DNA of 64,000 nucleotides, taken from DATFFO01 sp963744905. GTDB taxonomy: Bacteria; Actinomycetota; Acidimicrobiia; Spongiisociales; ZC4RG35. The position numbers and the translations under genes were made by a program. Below the pieces are notes generated by a model, which searched no databases, was not told where the DNA came from, and worked only from the letters and a program-made list of their open reading frames with translations. This document shows, one piece after another, positions 35,898 to 45,243 of this stretch. How positions within the stretch are numbered: position 1 is the stretch's first letter; each line of letters opens with the position of its first letter. Where the stretch lies: the NCBI GenBank assembly GCA_963744905.1, contig CAVUUV010000005.1, forward strand, positions 658,493 through 722,492, given 5' to 3'.

Positions 35898-37091
35898 TTG
35901 AACCCGGTCTACCTGTGTCAGGGGGTCAGGACACCGCGCGGCAAGGCCTCACCCCGGGGTGGCCTGGCCGGTGTGGCTCCGCTGGATCTGGCCCGGGCCG
36001 TTTTGGGCGCCCTGGTAGAACGGAGCGGCGTCGACCCCGAGGCGATCGACGATCTGATCCTGGGGGTGGCATCGCAGACCGACGCCCAGGGAGCGAACCT
36101 GGCCAAGACCGCCGCCCTGATGGCGGGCTGGCCGTCCTCGGTACCCGGGGTGACCGTCAACCGGTTCTGTGCCTCTGGCATCGACGCCATCAACCACGCT
36201 GCCGCCCAGGTGGGGGCAGGAGTCTCGGAACTGGTGGTGGCGGGTGGGGTCGAGTCGGTTTCCGCCGTGCCCATGTTCGCCGACCAGGGCCCTCTGTGGA
36301 CCGATCCCCGGATAGCCGAGCAAACCGGTTTCGTGCACATGGGCATCGCCGCCGACCTGGTTGCGACCATGGAGGGCTTCGAACGAGAGGAGCTCGACGC
36401 CTACGGGGTCGAGACCCACCATCGGGCGGCCCGGGCCTGGGCAAAGGGCCACTTCTCGCCGTCCCTGGTGTTGGTCCCGGGGCCGGACCGTACCCTGAAG
36501 ACAGACGAGCACGTACGGCCCGACGTCACGATGGAGCAGGCCGCCGCGCTGGAGCCGGCCTTCACCGATTTCGAGGACATGGATGCCCGCGTACTGACCC
36601 GTTTCCCCGATCTGGGCCGGGTCCGCCACGTGCATCACCGGGGCAACTCGCCCTCTCTTGCCGACGGCGCCGGAGCCGTGCTCGTGGCCTCCGAGAGGGC
36701 GCTCGGCGCCCACGGCCTCACCCCGCGGGCACGGTTGGTGTCGTTCGCCACCACCGCGGTGGATCCGACCATCATGCTGACTTCGGGTCAGGAGGCCACC
36801 GTCAAGGCCCTGGACCGGGTCGGGTTGGACACCGAGGATGTGGACCGGTTCGAGTTCGCCGAGGCCTTCGCCGCGCTGTGCCTCAAGTTCCGCCGCGACC
36901 TGGGCGTGGACGGGGAACGCTTCAACCCCAATGGAGGCACCATCGCCATGGGTCATGCCTTCGGTGCCACCGGCGCCATCCTCACGGTGTGCCTTCTGGA
37001 CGAACTCGAGCGAAGTGGCACCGACCGGGGGGTGGTGGCGGTCTCGGGAGCGGCCGGACTGGGCGTGGCCAGCGTGATCGAGAGAGTCTGA
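35898..37091 (+). CDS. Acetyl-CoA C-acyltransferase (thiolase) with Ser in place of the second Cys
   Basis: A 397-residue thiolase. Nucleophile Cys91 is in NRFCASGID and the catalytic His353 in AMGHAFGATGA. The C-terminal loop, normally CxGGG with the acid/base Cys, reads VSGAAGLG, so Ser383 replaces it. The start is taken as TTG 35898, preceded by AAGGA; the upstream part of the open frame overlaps the previous thiolase gene. It is likely the partner of that thiolase in beta-oxidation. Confidence 0.88.
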   Translation: MNPVYLCQGVRTPRGKASPRGGLAGVAPLDLARAVLGALVERSGVDPEAIDDLILGVASQTDAQGANLAKTAALMAGWPSSVPGVTVNRFCASGIDAINHAAAQVGAGVSELVVAGGVESVSAVPMFADQGPLWTDPRIAEQTGFVHMGIAADLVATMEGFEREELDAYGVETHHRAARAWAKGHFSPSLVLVPGPDRTLKTDEHVRPDVTMEQAAALEPAFTDFEDMDARVLTRFPDLGRVRHVHHRGNSPSLADGAGAVLVASERALGAHGLTPRARLVSFATTAVDPTIMLTSGQEATVKALDRVGLDTEDVDRFEFAEAFAALCLKFRRDLGVDGERFNPNGGTIAMGHAFGATGAILTVCLLDELERSGTDRGVVAVSGAAGLGVASVIERV

Positions 37092-37160
37092 GAAGCCGTC
37101 TCGACCGAGAGACCCGCCCGACGAGGAAGGGCAAACCCCCGCACCATTAGCCTTCCCGTC

Positions 37161-37841
37161 ATGGCGGCGACCTCACCCGACACGGAACTGACCCTGGTGG
37201 TGGTCGAAGGTCTTCTCCCCGGCGCCTCCAATGCCACTTTGTTGGCCCGCGACGAAACCGGACGGGCCTGGGTCTACAAGCCTGAGCGGGGCGAAAGGGC
37301 ACTCTGGGACTTCCCTCACGGCAGCCTGGCCCGGCGCGAGGTGGCCTGCTATCGGGTGTCAGAGTCGCTGCACCTGGGCGTGGTGCCCGAAACCCGGATG
37401 GCGACGGGTCCCTACGGGCCGGGATCGGCCCAGAGATTCCTGAACGAGGACCTCGACTGGGATCCGCGCCCCGCCATCATGGAGGCGACGCCGGACCTAT
37501 GGCCGGTCGTGCTGCTCGACCTCGTGGCCAACAACGCCGACCGCAAGATCGGACACCTGCTGCGGGAGCCGGACAGCCCTCACATCTGGGCCATTGACAA
37601 CGGCCTCACCTTCCATATCGATGACAAGCTGCGAACCGTGATGTGGTCCTTCGCCGGCCGGGCCATACCTGAGAGATGGCTGGCGGCTCTTGACGAGGAC
37701 GACCTCTCCGATTCCCTGGTAGGACTGTTGGACGACTCCGAGGTGTCGGCGGCCCGAGAACGCCTCAGACGACTCCTGTCAGACCCCCGTCATCCCGATC
37801 CACCCCTCGACCGCCCGCCTCTCCCCTGGCCGGTGTGGTGA
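37161..37841 (+). CDS. SCO1664-type (TIGR03843) PI3/4-kinase-fold protein
   Basis: A 226-residue protein with a lipid-kinase-like core: SNATLLARDETGRAWVYKPERGERALWDFPHG carries the ATP-binding Lys, and DLVANNADRKIGHLL resembles the catalytic loop (N-x-D-R-K). IWAIDNGLTFHID supplies the metal-binding Asp. This family co-occurs with the phosphatase and DUF3090 proteins found at 30928-32021. The phosphoryl acceptor is unknown. Confidence 0.88.
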   Translation: MAATSPDTELTLVVVEGLLPGASNATLLARDETGRAWVYKPERGERALWDFPHGSLARREVACYRVSESLHLGVVPETRMATGPYGPGSAQRFLNEDLDWDPRPAIMEATPDLWPVVLLDLVANNADRKIGHLLREPDSPHIWAIDNGLTFHIDDKLRTVMWSFAGRAIPERWLAALDEDDLSDSLVGLLDDSEVSAARERLRRLLSDPRHPDPPLDRPPLPWPVW

Positions 37842-37846
37842 AAGGG

Positions 37847-38101
37847 TCAGGCTCTCGACTTCATCGAGCGATAGATCAACAGGGCGACGATGGCGCCAAT
37901 GATGGAGCCGATCAGTCCCGAAGGCGAGAAATCGAGGATCTTTCGGCTCGAGAACAGGGCGAAGATGAAGCCGCCCACATACGAGCCGACGATCCCCAGC
38001 AGCAGGGTGGCGAGAAATCCCATCGGATCGGCGCCCGGGACCAGTGCGCGGGCCAGGAACCCGGCGACGAGGCCCACGATGAGAAACCAGATGATGTTCA
38101 T
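37847..38101 (-). CDS. GlsB/YeaQ/YmgE-type stress membrane protein
   Basis: An 84-residue protein with three glycine-rich helices and the family pattern GLVAGFLARALVPG, LLGIVGSYVGGF and GLIGSIIGAIVALLI. ATG 38101 is backed by an AGGAG site. Transglycosylase-associated/GlsB proteins rise in stress; their action is unclear. Confidence 0.9.
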   Translation of the reverse strand: MNIIWFLIVGLVAGFLARALVPGADPMGFLATLLLGIVGSYVGGFIFALFSSRKILDFSPSGLIGSIIGAIVALLIYRSMKSRA

Positions 38102-38298
38102 GTCAGCTCCTTTAGCCCGACACAGGTATTCCCAGACTAGATCCTCCGTGCCGGCGCCGCGTCGGGGAGCGGGCCCAACCCGGGCAGGATCCGCCAGTTC
38201 GGCCCCGGAGGGCAGATTCCGATCGTCGGGGCACCCTCGCCGTGCCGCCGTCGGCTGCCTGGTTCCCACCGACCCGGTGCCGGTATTCGTCAGTTGCG

Positions 38299-39324
38299 AT
38301 GAGCTTCTACAGTCGGGTGAAAGAGACGGAGGTTCACCCTTTGACCAAGTTCGCCTACTTCTGCGGCCACGAGCAATTCCAGCCCGAGGTGCTCGTCGAA
38401 CATGCCGTGCTGGCCGAACAGGCCGGATTCGACATGGCCGTGGTGTCGGAACATTTCCATCCCTGGGTCGACGATCACTCCGCGGCCGGATTCGCTTTCT
38501 CCACCATTGCCGCCATGGCCCAGGCCACCAACCACATCGTCTTCACTACCGGTGTCACCACTCCCCTGTTCCGCTACCACCCGGGGGTGGTGGCCCAGGC
38601 CGCCGCCACCCTGGACCGGATCTCGGGTGGCCGGTTCAATCTCGGTGTGGGACTGGGCGAGAACATCAACGAGGGGCCCCTGGGTTACGACTTCCCCGCC
38701 TACGCCGAACGCAACGCGCGCATGACCGAGGCCCTGGAGATCATGCGCCGGCTGCTCGACGGCGAGAAGCTCACCTTCGAGGGCGAGTACTACAAGACCG
38801 ACCGCGCCAGGCTGTATTCACCACCCATCCAGGAGCACCTGCCTATCTACATGGCGGCCGGCGGGCCCAAGTCCGCCACACTGGCCGGCGAGCTCAGCGA
38901 CGGGGTGATCACGTCGGTCAAGGATCCCCGAGACACTCTTTCCAAGGTGGTCGAGCCTCTCCAGGAGGCGACACAGAAGGCAGGCAAGCCCGATCCGACC
39001 GTGATCGCTACGAGGTGGTCGATCTGGGCAGCCGACGATGACGAGGCCTGGAAAGCCCTCACCTCCTGGCGGGGACTTCGGGCCCCCGGCCGGCTGGAGG
39101 CGGTCGATCCCCTCACCCTACGCCAGCGGGCCGATGAGATGCCTCGTGCCGACATCCTGGCTCGCTATTCCCGTGTGCACGATCCCGCCAGCGTGATCGA
39201 GATCTACCGGCCACTGATCGAAGATCTGGGCGCCGACGTGGTGACGTTCCAGATGACCTGCGTCGATCAACCGTCACTCATCGAGACACTGGGGCGAGAG
39301 GTGCTGCCCCTACTCAGGGACTGA
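38299..39324 (+). CDS. F420-dependent LLM-class oxidoreductase (TIGR03557-like)
   Basis: A 341-residue protein of the F420-dependent glucose-6-phosphate dehydrogenase-like family. Key stretches are KFAYFCGHEQFQPE, FDMAVVSEHFHPWVDD, RYHPGVVAQAAATLDRIS, LGVGLGENINE, and PIYMAAGGPKSATLAGELSDG. The VSEHFHPW segment resembles the cofactor/substrate site of that group. The substrate is probably an alcohol or sugar phosphate. ATG 38299 begins the conserved part. Confidence 0.88.
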   Translation: MSFYSRVKETEVHPLTKFAYFCGHEQFQPEVLVEHAVLAEQAGFDMAVVSEHFHPWVDDHSAAGFAFSTIAAMAQATNHIVFTTGVTTPLFRYHPGVVAQAAATLDRISGGRFNLGVGLGENINEGPLGYDFPAYAERNARMTEALEIMRRLLDGEKLTFEGEYYKTDRARLYSPPIQEHLPIYMAAGGPKSATLAGELSDGVITSVKDPRDTLSKVVEPLQEATQKAGKPDPTVIATRWSIWAADDDEAWKALTSWRGLRAPGRLEAVDPLTLRQRADEMPRADILARYSRVHDPASVIEIYRPLIEDLGADVVTFQMTCVDQPSLIETLGREVLPLLRD

Positions 39325-39335
39325 CCTGACGGGCC

Positions 39336-40034
39336 TCAACCGATCCTGGTCACCCGCTCGATCAGGGCCAGCAGAGACTGGCGGACCTCGGCGGGCAGGT
39401 CCGGGTTCTGAGTCGCTACCGACAGAGAGGGAGCGGTGGCGCGTAGCTGCTCGAGCACCGCGCCCGCATCAGGGTTGGCAGACTGCAAGAGGTTGTCGAC
39501 CGGGGCCACCATCCGCTCGGCCAGGATGGAGGCGAACGTGGCCATGAGGTCCACCTGCCAACGACCGTCCTGGTGCAGCACGAAGACCTGGGGATCGCCC
39601 TCCGGTGCTTCAACGGTCACCCGGACGAACTCCACGCCTTCCTGCTCAAAGGTGTCTCCCACGGAAATCTGAAGATCCTTGGATGAGAAATCGGCCGGGA
39701 GGGTCTGGGCGAAGCCGGACCAGAAGTTGGCCGATACCTCCCGTCCGTCTCCGGCCAATACATCTGCCACCTGAGATACGTCGGCACCCTCTATGAGGGT
39801 GAGAAGCGCCGCCTGGGTGGAGTCGGTCAGGGCGGCTGCATCCTCGAAGCGACCCTCGTCCACGGCCGCCATCAGCTGACGGATCAGCTCCTCGGGGCCC
39901 AGGGACTGAATGGGCGTCGTGGTCTGAGGCGGAGCCTCCTGCTTCGACGAGCACGCCGTCACCGAGATGAAGGCAAGGATCAGGACACAGGAAACCGCCG
40001 ACCAACGCCTGGCGCCGGAAACGGACTCGGGCAT
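39336..40034 (-). CDS. Lipoprotein of unknown function
   Basis: A 232-residue protein. Its signal ends with the lipobox FISVTACSS, followed by a Pro/Thr linker and an alpha/beta domain. Its VTVEAPEGDPQVFVLHQDGRWQVDLMA stretch resembles a DUF4878/NTF2-like fold with a final Trp-containing strand. No active-site motif is visible. It converges with the LLM gene across a gap of 11 bases. Confidence 0.75.
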   Translation of the reverse strand: MPESVSGARRWSAVSCVLILAFISVTACSSKQEAPPQTTTPIQSLGPEELIRQLMAAVDEGRFEDAAALTDSTQAALLTLIEGADVSQVADVLAGDGREVSANFWSGFAQTLPADFSSKDLQISVGDTFEQEGVEFVRVTVEAPEGDPQVFVLHQDGRWQVDLMATFASILAERMVAPVDNLLQSANPDAGAVLEQLRATAPSLSVATQNPDLPAEVRQSLLALIERVTRIG

Positions 40035-40124
40035 GAAAGGAGGACGGTAGTGCCCTGCCTCCGACTGTGGTGCACCAGACCATCACAAGAGAGCACCCGC
40101 GACACGCCAAAAGATCCCCCCTCC

Positions 40125-40159
40125 CCGCCCGACGGGCGGTACTCCCCCCTTGGGGGGAG
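40125..40159. repeat. Pair of GC-rich hairpins
   Basis: In the 149-base gap between the lipoprotein and metal-hydrolase genes, CCGCCC-GAC-GGGCGG (40125-40139) is followed by CTCCCCCC-TT-GGGGGGAG (40142-40159). Both stems are perfect. They could stop transcription coming from the minus-strand hydrolase gene. The arrangement recalls 26610-26659. Confidence 0.6.
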
Positions 40160-40183
40160 AGAGAGGGGCGAGAACGGGCCCGC

Positions 40184-40705
40184 TTAGCGATCCGGTAGGC
40201 GAAGACGACCGGTCCGCCCCAGTTCGGCCCGGGTCTCTTCCTCTGATACTCGGGCGGCCCTCGCCAGCCAGATGAGATACGCCAGCCCTACCAGCTCCAG
40301 GACCCATCGCCATGGGTCACTCAGCGCTCGCTCCCATGCCCCGGACCAGAAAGCGCCACTCCCGACCGGAAGCGCCCAGCCGAATACAGGCCACAAGAAG
40401 ACCCGTCCATCGGTCCACATGCCGTCGACCAGCAGATGGAAAAGCCAGGCGACCACCAGCGCCATCCAGGCCCGACGCCGGCGCCCGCGCCGGGTGGTGA
40501 GGAGCACGACCGCAGCGATCAGCGTTGGCATCGCCAGTGAGTGTGCCCACAACTCACCCTGGGTTCCCCCTGCCACAGTCACCACGGAGAGATCGATCAC
40601 GTCGGGAAGGACGGCTCCGAGGGCGAGAAACCTGAAGTCCACCTTTGGGTCCCTGAAGATCCAGCGGAACAGGAAGATGACCGCGCCCAGGTGCCAGAGG
40701 AGCAT
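40184..40705 (-). CDS. Membrane-bound metal-dependent hydrolase-like protein (YdjM/DUF457 type)
   Basis: A 173-residue membrane protein with about four helices and His/Asp motifs of the YdjM family: LLWHLGAVIF, LGAVLPDVIDL, LWAHSLAMP and WLFHLLVDGMW. These could hold a metal at the membrane face. ATG 40705 is chosen since it begins the first conserved helix. Its gene follows the zinc-ribbon gene by 16 bases. Confidence 0.75.
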   Translation of the reverse strand: MLLWHLGAVIFLFRWIFRDPKVDFRFLALGAVLPDVIDLSVVTVAGGTQGELWAHSLAMPTLIAAVVLLTTRRGRRRRAWMALVVAWLFHLLVDGMWTDGRVFLWPVFGWALPVGSGAFWSGAWERALSDPWRWVLELVGLAYLIWLARAARVSEEETRAELGRTGRLRLPDR

Positions 40706-40721
40706 CGGCCTACCGCGATAG

Positions 40722-41429
40722 TCAGAGAACCAGTATGCGCCGGCAGTGGACGCACCGGGGTGGATCCGACTTCGCCACCTCGTTGATCTCGGCCGGAGAG
40801 AGTCGCATGTGACATCCACCGCAGGTGTCGTCCTCGAGCCGTCCGATGGCCACACCCTCCTTGGTGGTGCGCAGCCTCTCGTACATCTCCACGAGGTCGT
40901 CGGGTACGGGAGCCAGCGCCTCTCTCTTGCGCTCTTCCTTGCGAGCCAGCTCGGCGTCGATGGATCGCCACTCCGAGGTGATGATGCTCTCCAGCTCTGC
41001 CTTGTCTTCGGCCAACTCCTGGCGCTGCGTCTGGAGCCTGGCCACCTCCTCGCGGGCAGGGTCGAGCTGGTCGAGGAGTCCGAGGACCCTCTCCTCGGAG
41101 GCGCCCTTCTGGCCCTGGAGGCTCTGCACCTCCAGACGCATGTGCTCGGTTTCGCGGGCCGACATCCCCCCGGCGAAGAGCCGGGTCTCCGTCTCGCTCA
41201 ACTTGTTCTCGAGGAGCTCGAGCTCTCCCTCCGCTTTGTCAGTGTCCAGCTCGAGCCGACGCAACTCGGCCCGGGCCGACTCGATCTGGGATTCAACCTC
41301 ATCGAGGGACTCCTGGGTGGCCTTGTAGCGCTGCAGTTCGGGCAGGCCGGCTCGACGGGCCAGAAGCCGATCGATCTCAAGATCGAGCTCCTGGACATCG
41401 AGAAGATCGGAGAGGGCAGGGATCTCCAT
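40722..41429 (-). CDS. C4-type zinc-ribbon, coiled-coil protein
   Basis: A 235-residue protein. Residues 1-185 are nearly all heptad-rich helix (ELDLEIDRLLARR ... LDQLDPAREEVARLQTQRQEL), and the C-terminus is a zinc ribbon, CGGCHMRL ... CVHCRRI. This is the zf-RING_7/DUF164 family found beside nif3 genes in actinobacteria and others. The role is unknown; a nucleic-acid or protein scaffold is likely. The gap from nif3 is only seven bases. Confidence 0.9.
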   Translation of the reverse strand: MEIPALSDLLDVQELDLEIDRLLARRAGLPELQRYKATQESLDEVESQIESARAELRRLELDTDKAEGELELLENKLSETETRLFAGGMSARETEHMRLEVQSLQGQKGASEERVLGLLDQLDPAREEVARLQTQRQELAEDKAELESIITSEWRSIDAELARKEERKREALAPVPDDLVEMYERLRTTKEGVAIGRLEDDTCGGCHMRLSPAEINEVAKSDPPRCVHCRRILVL

Positions 41430-41436
41430 GAGCCGG

Positions 41437-42543
41437 TCAGGGTAGTGGGCTGCTGTCGATGTCCACCCAGGGCCCGGCCCACTCGCCGGTCAGGTCGACG
41501 ACTTCGACATCCAGGCCCCGCACCATCTCCACCAGCGCCCTGACCCCGGGCACCTCTGTGGCGGCATGGCCTGGATCGATGACGGCCATCCCCCCGTCGA
41601 GCGCCGCCACCACCCGATGGTGATCCACGTCGCCGGTGACGATGACGTCCGCTCCGCTGCTCCGGGCGGCGTCGAGGAACGATGCCCCTGAGCCGGGAAC
41701 GACCGCCACCCGTGAAACCCGACGGTCCAGTTCGCCGGCCACCCTCATTGCCTTGCGCCCGAGAGACACGGCCACCGACTCCGCCAAATCGCCCAGCTTG
41801 CCCTGCCACGAACCCACACGACCGATCAGGCCGTGGTTGGAGGAGGTCTCGAACACATCGAAGGCCGGCTCCTCGTAGGGATGGGCCGCCACCAGGGCTG
41901 CGATGACTGCGTTCCGGGCAGACTCGGGAGCGATCATCTCCATTCTCGTTTCGGGTGTCGCGGTCGTCTCCGCTGCCTTCCCAACCACCGGCGAAGCTCC
42001 GGGCCCGGAGGTGAAGGAGCCCGTACCCGGGGTGCGGAAGAAGCACCTCTGGTAGTTGCCGATCCGACCGGCGCCGGCCTCGGCCATCGCCGAGGCGATC
42101 TGGCCGACGGACTCCTCCGGGGCGAAGACCACTACCTTCACCTGCGAACGGCCCTCGACCGGTCCGAATCGGCGAACATCCTCCAACCCCAAGGCGGCGG
42201 CCAGCGCATCTGCAGTACCGCCGGGACAGGCATCGAAGTCGGTGTGGGTGACCAGTAGGCCGATGCCGGCCGAGACCAGCCTCCACGCCCGCCCCGAGGC
42301 GGACCTGCCTGCCACCAATCGGGTGGTAGGACGAAACAGCAGGGGGTGATATGACACCACTGCCTCCGTTGGGTCGGCGACGAGCCTTTCCACGACAGCC
42401 TCCGTGACCTCGTGACACACGGCTACCCGACGAACCTCTCTGGCCGGATCGCCTAGCTGAAGGCCGACCGGGTCCCAAGAAGCCGCCCGATCGGGGCGGG
42501 TCAGTTGAGCCAACCGGATGGTCAGGGCGGCGAGGGAGAGCAT
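41437..42543 (-). CDS. Nif3-like dinuclear metal centre protein
   Basis: A 368-residue protein. Metal ligands of the Nif3/YbgI fold are visible in VVSYHPLLFRP (His), LLVTHTDFDACPGG (His, Asp) and GDVDHHRVVAALDGG with DPGHAATE near the end (His, Glu). A PII-like insert domain spans about residues 130-240, as in longer family members. The function is debated: hydrolase or GTP cyclohydrolase-like. It is the first gene of a minus-strand group of three. Confidence 0.93.
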   Translation of the reverse strand: MLSLAALTIRLAQLTRPDRAASWDPVGLQLGDPAREVRRVAVCHEVTEAVVERLVADPTEAVVSYHPLLFRPTTRLVAGRSASGRAWRLVSAGIGLLVTHTDFDACPGGTADALAAALGLEDVRRFGPVEGRSQVKVVVFAPEESVGQIASAMAEAGAGRIGNYQRCFFRTPGTGSFTSGPGASPVVGKAAETTATPETRMEMIAPESARNAVIAALVAAHPYEEPAFDVFETSSNHGLIGRVGSWQGKLGDLAESVAVSLGRKAMRVAGELDRRVSRVAVVPGSGASFLDAARSSGADVIVTGDVDHHRVVAALDGGMAVIDPGHAATEVPGVRALVEMVRGLDVEVVDLTGEWAGPWVDIDSSPLP

Positions 42544-42612
42544 GAGCCGGGAGTCTGTCCGCCGTCGGCGAACAGCGTCAAATCCACCCGGGGCCTCTAA
42601 CCTTGTCCGCTG

Positions 42613-45243
42613 ATGTCCACCCGCCCCAGTGCACCTCCCTTTCCAATAGTCGCGTGGTTCTCACGGCGTTCCCGGTTCCAGCGCCGTCTGGGCCTGGTTC
42701 TGGTCGTCCTGGCCGCTCTGGTGGTGGTCGCTCGAATCGTGGCCGGCATGGCCCTCGACAAGTGGTGGTTCGACACCATCACCTCCACCGACGTGTGGGG
42801 CACCAAAGTCAGAGCCCAGATCCTTTTGGCCGTTGCGGCCGGGATCGTCTCCGGCGTGATGCTGATCGGCTCGGCTGTGATCGCCTACCGAACACGCCCG
42901 GCGCCCGACAACGGACCCAACCGCCTGGTGGTCCGTTATCGAGAGCGAATGGGCCCGGCTCACAAGTGGCTCCTGATCGGTGGCGCCGTCTACTTCACGC
43001 TCCGCACCGCCTGGAGGGCCATGGGTCGCTGGAAAGCGTGGCTTCTGTTCCTGCACGGCCCCAATCTGGGTGTCTCGGCGCCGGACATCGGCTGGGACCT
43101 CGGATACCACCTCTTCAAGCTTCCGTTCGTGGTGATCATCAGCAGTTGGCTGAGAGGCCTGGTTCTGATCACCTTCGCCTTCGCCCTGTTGGGCCACATC
43201 GCCAACGGGGCACTGAAGATCCCCCGCGGCGGGCGAAGGTCGTCACCCCGGACTCTCAAGCATCTTGCGCTACTGGGAGCTGCCTTCGCCGGTCTCCAGG
43301 CCCTCGACTACATCTTCGCCCGCTGGCCCGGCAACGGGACCAACCAGTACGGCGCCTTCGACGGGCCCGGCTACACCGAGATCAAGGTCGTGGTGCCCGC
43401 CCTGTGGGTCCTGGCGATCGTGGCCGTGGCGACGGCTCTGATCACCCTGTGGTCGATCCGCGCCCGGCGCTGGCGCCCCGCGCTGATCGCCTACGGGGTA
43501 TGGGGAGTGCTGCAACTGGTGCTGATCGGAGTCGTCCCCGCCCTCGTCACCCGTCTGATCGTCACGCCGGCGGAGGCCGTCCACCAGCTCCCCTACATCG
43601 CCCACAACCTGACCGCCACCAAGGCCGCCTACAGCCTCAACTCGGTCGAACAGGCGACCGAGACCTTCGCCGACGGCCTCAGCCAGCCTCCCGACCCGAG
43701 TCAGGATTCGGAGCTCAACAAGGTCCCGGTCTTCGGCGAATCGATGCTCGTCTCCCCTCTCCAGGTTCTCCAGGGAACCACCGGAACCCGCATCACCGAC
43801 GTCGACCTCGATCGATACGAAGTGGATGGACAGATGCGGCCTGTGTTGATCGCCGCCCGGGACGCCAACCGGGCCGATCTCCCAGAACGGGGCTGGGTCC
43901 AGCTCCACCTCGTGTACACACATGGCGACGGCATCGTGGCCGTCCCCGCCGACTCCACCTCGGCCGACGGCCGGCCCGATGTCGATGCCCTGGCCCGGAA
44001 GCTGGCCCCCCAACGGCCCGAGCTCTATTTCGGGGAAAACCTGGCCGGCTGGTACGCCATCGTCGGCACCAGGCGAGAGGAGCTGGGGAAAGCCACCTTC
44101 GATGCCGGAACCGGCATCGACCTGTCCAGCGCCTGGCGGCGTCTGGCCCTGGCCCTCACCGTCGGCGAAATCGAGCCGTTCGTCTCCGCCGAGCTCGGAG
44201 ACCACCCCCAGCTCCTCTATCGGCGTGCCGTCAAGGAGCGTCTGGGAATGCTGGCCCCATTCCTGTCTTTCGACGCCAACCCCTACCCGGTGGTGGCAGG
44301 CGGCCGGGTCACCTGGATCGTGGACGGCTATACCAGTGCCAGCACCTATCCCCACGCCCAGTTCGCCCGTTCGGTGGGGCTGTCGGGCCAGAGCGACATG
44401 GCCGGGCGGGCCTTCAACTACATGCACGCCTCTATCAAGGCCACCGTCGACGCTTATGACGGAACGGTCCATCTCTACCGGACCGAGGTGGGTGGCGCAG
44501 ACGACCCCATCCTCGACGCCTGGTCCAAGATCTTCCCCGGCCTGATCGAGCCCATCGCCGACATGCCCGACAGCCTGCGCCGACACCTGCTCTACCCCCA
44601 GGACCTGCTCACCGTCCAGACCGCCATGTTGGGCCGCTACCACGTCTCCGACGCCGAGACCCTCTTCAACGGCTCCGACAGCTGGGCCATAAGTGCCTCC
44701 GCCGGCGAGGGCGTGGCCCGGCCCTCGTCCTCCTCCCAGACCCCTTCAACTCCGCCCCCTTCCTCGGCCGTGTCGCTGTTCATGCCCTCCTCGGAGCCGC
44801 TGGGAGGGCACTGGGTGGCGATCCGTCCCTACGGCCCCGGCTCGTCTCTAAACCCCACCTCTACCCGTGACGAGCTGGCCGCATTGGCCATCGCCGATCA
44901 CGACAACCCCGAACATCTTCGTCTGGTCAGGATCGAGGTGAATTCGGGGCGCCTCATCTCCAGTCCCAAGGTGGCCCAGGCGGCCATCGACACCGACCGT
45001 GATCTGGCGGCGCTGTTCACCTTGCTGAATGCCAACGGCTCGGCAGTCCAGTTCGGTCCCATGACCCCGATACCGCTCCAGAACGCTCTGGTCTGGGCCC
45101 GCTCCATCATCGTCACAGGGACCGCCGACACCACTGCTCCCCGCCTCCACGGCATTACCGCCGTGTCGAACGGACTGGTGGGCGAGGCCGACTCAGTCGT
45201 TCAGGCCCTGGATGAGGCCATCGCCGCCATCCCTACCGGCTGA
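42613..45243 (+). CDS. UPF0182 family membrane protein
   Basis: An 876-residue protein typical of UPF0182 (COG1615). About seven helices fill residues 20-330, followed by a large extracytoplasmic domain. Landmarks are ALDKWWFDTITSTDVW, YTEIKVVVPALWVLA, RLIVTPAEAVHQLPYIAHNL, WVQLHLVYTHGDGIV and YMHASIKATVDAYDGTVHLY. The function is not known. It overlaps the 3' end of the opposite-strand ABC ATPase gene by 11 bases. Confidence 0.92.
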   Translation: MSTRPSAPPFPIVAWFSRRSRFQRRLGLVLVVLAALVVVARIVAGMALDKWWFDTITSTDVWGTKVRAQILLAVAAGIVSGVMLIGSAVIAYRTRPAPDNGPNRLVVRYRERMGPAHKWLLIGGAVYFTLRTAWRAMGRWKAWLLFLHGPNLGVSAPDIGWDLGYHLFKLPFVVIISSWLRGLVLITFAFALLGHIANGALKIPRGGRRSSPRTLKHLALLGAAFAGLQALDYIFARWPGNGTNQYGAFDGPGYTEIKVVVPALWVLAIVAVATALITLWSIRARRWRPALIAYGVWGVLQLVLIGVVPALVTRLIVTPAEAVHQLPYIAHNLTATKAAYSLNSVEQATETFADGLSQPPDPSQDSELNKVPVFGESMLVSPLQVLQGTTGTRITDVDLDRYEVDGQMRPVLIAARDANRADLPERGWVQLHLVYTHGDGIVAVPADSTSADGRPDVDALARKLAPQRPELYFGENLAGWYAIVGTRREELGKATFDAGTGIDLSSAWRRLALALTVGEIEPFVSAELGDHPQLLYRRAVKERLGMLAPFLSFDANPYPVVAGGRVTWIVDGYTSASTYPHAQFARSVGLSGQSDMAGRAFNYMHASIKATVDAYDGTVHLYRTEVGGADDPILDAWSKIFPGLIEPIADMPDSLRRHLLYPQDLLTVQTAMLGRYHVSDAETLFNGSDSWAISASAGEGVARPSSSSQTPSTPPPSSAVSLFMPSSEPLGGHWVAIRPYGPGSSLNPTSTRDELAALAIADHDNPEHLRLVRIEVNSGRLISSPKVAQAAIDTDRDLAALFTLLNANGSAVQFGPMTPIPLQNALVWARSIIVTGTADTTAPRLHGITAVSNGLVGEADSVVQALDEAIAAIPTG

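Noticed and set aside
42603..44459. Long Arg/Pro-rich open frame overlapping the UPF0182 gene
   Set aside because: Out-of-frame shadow in GC-rich DNA; composition is unlike a real protein and the UPF0182 frame is clearly coding.
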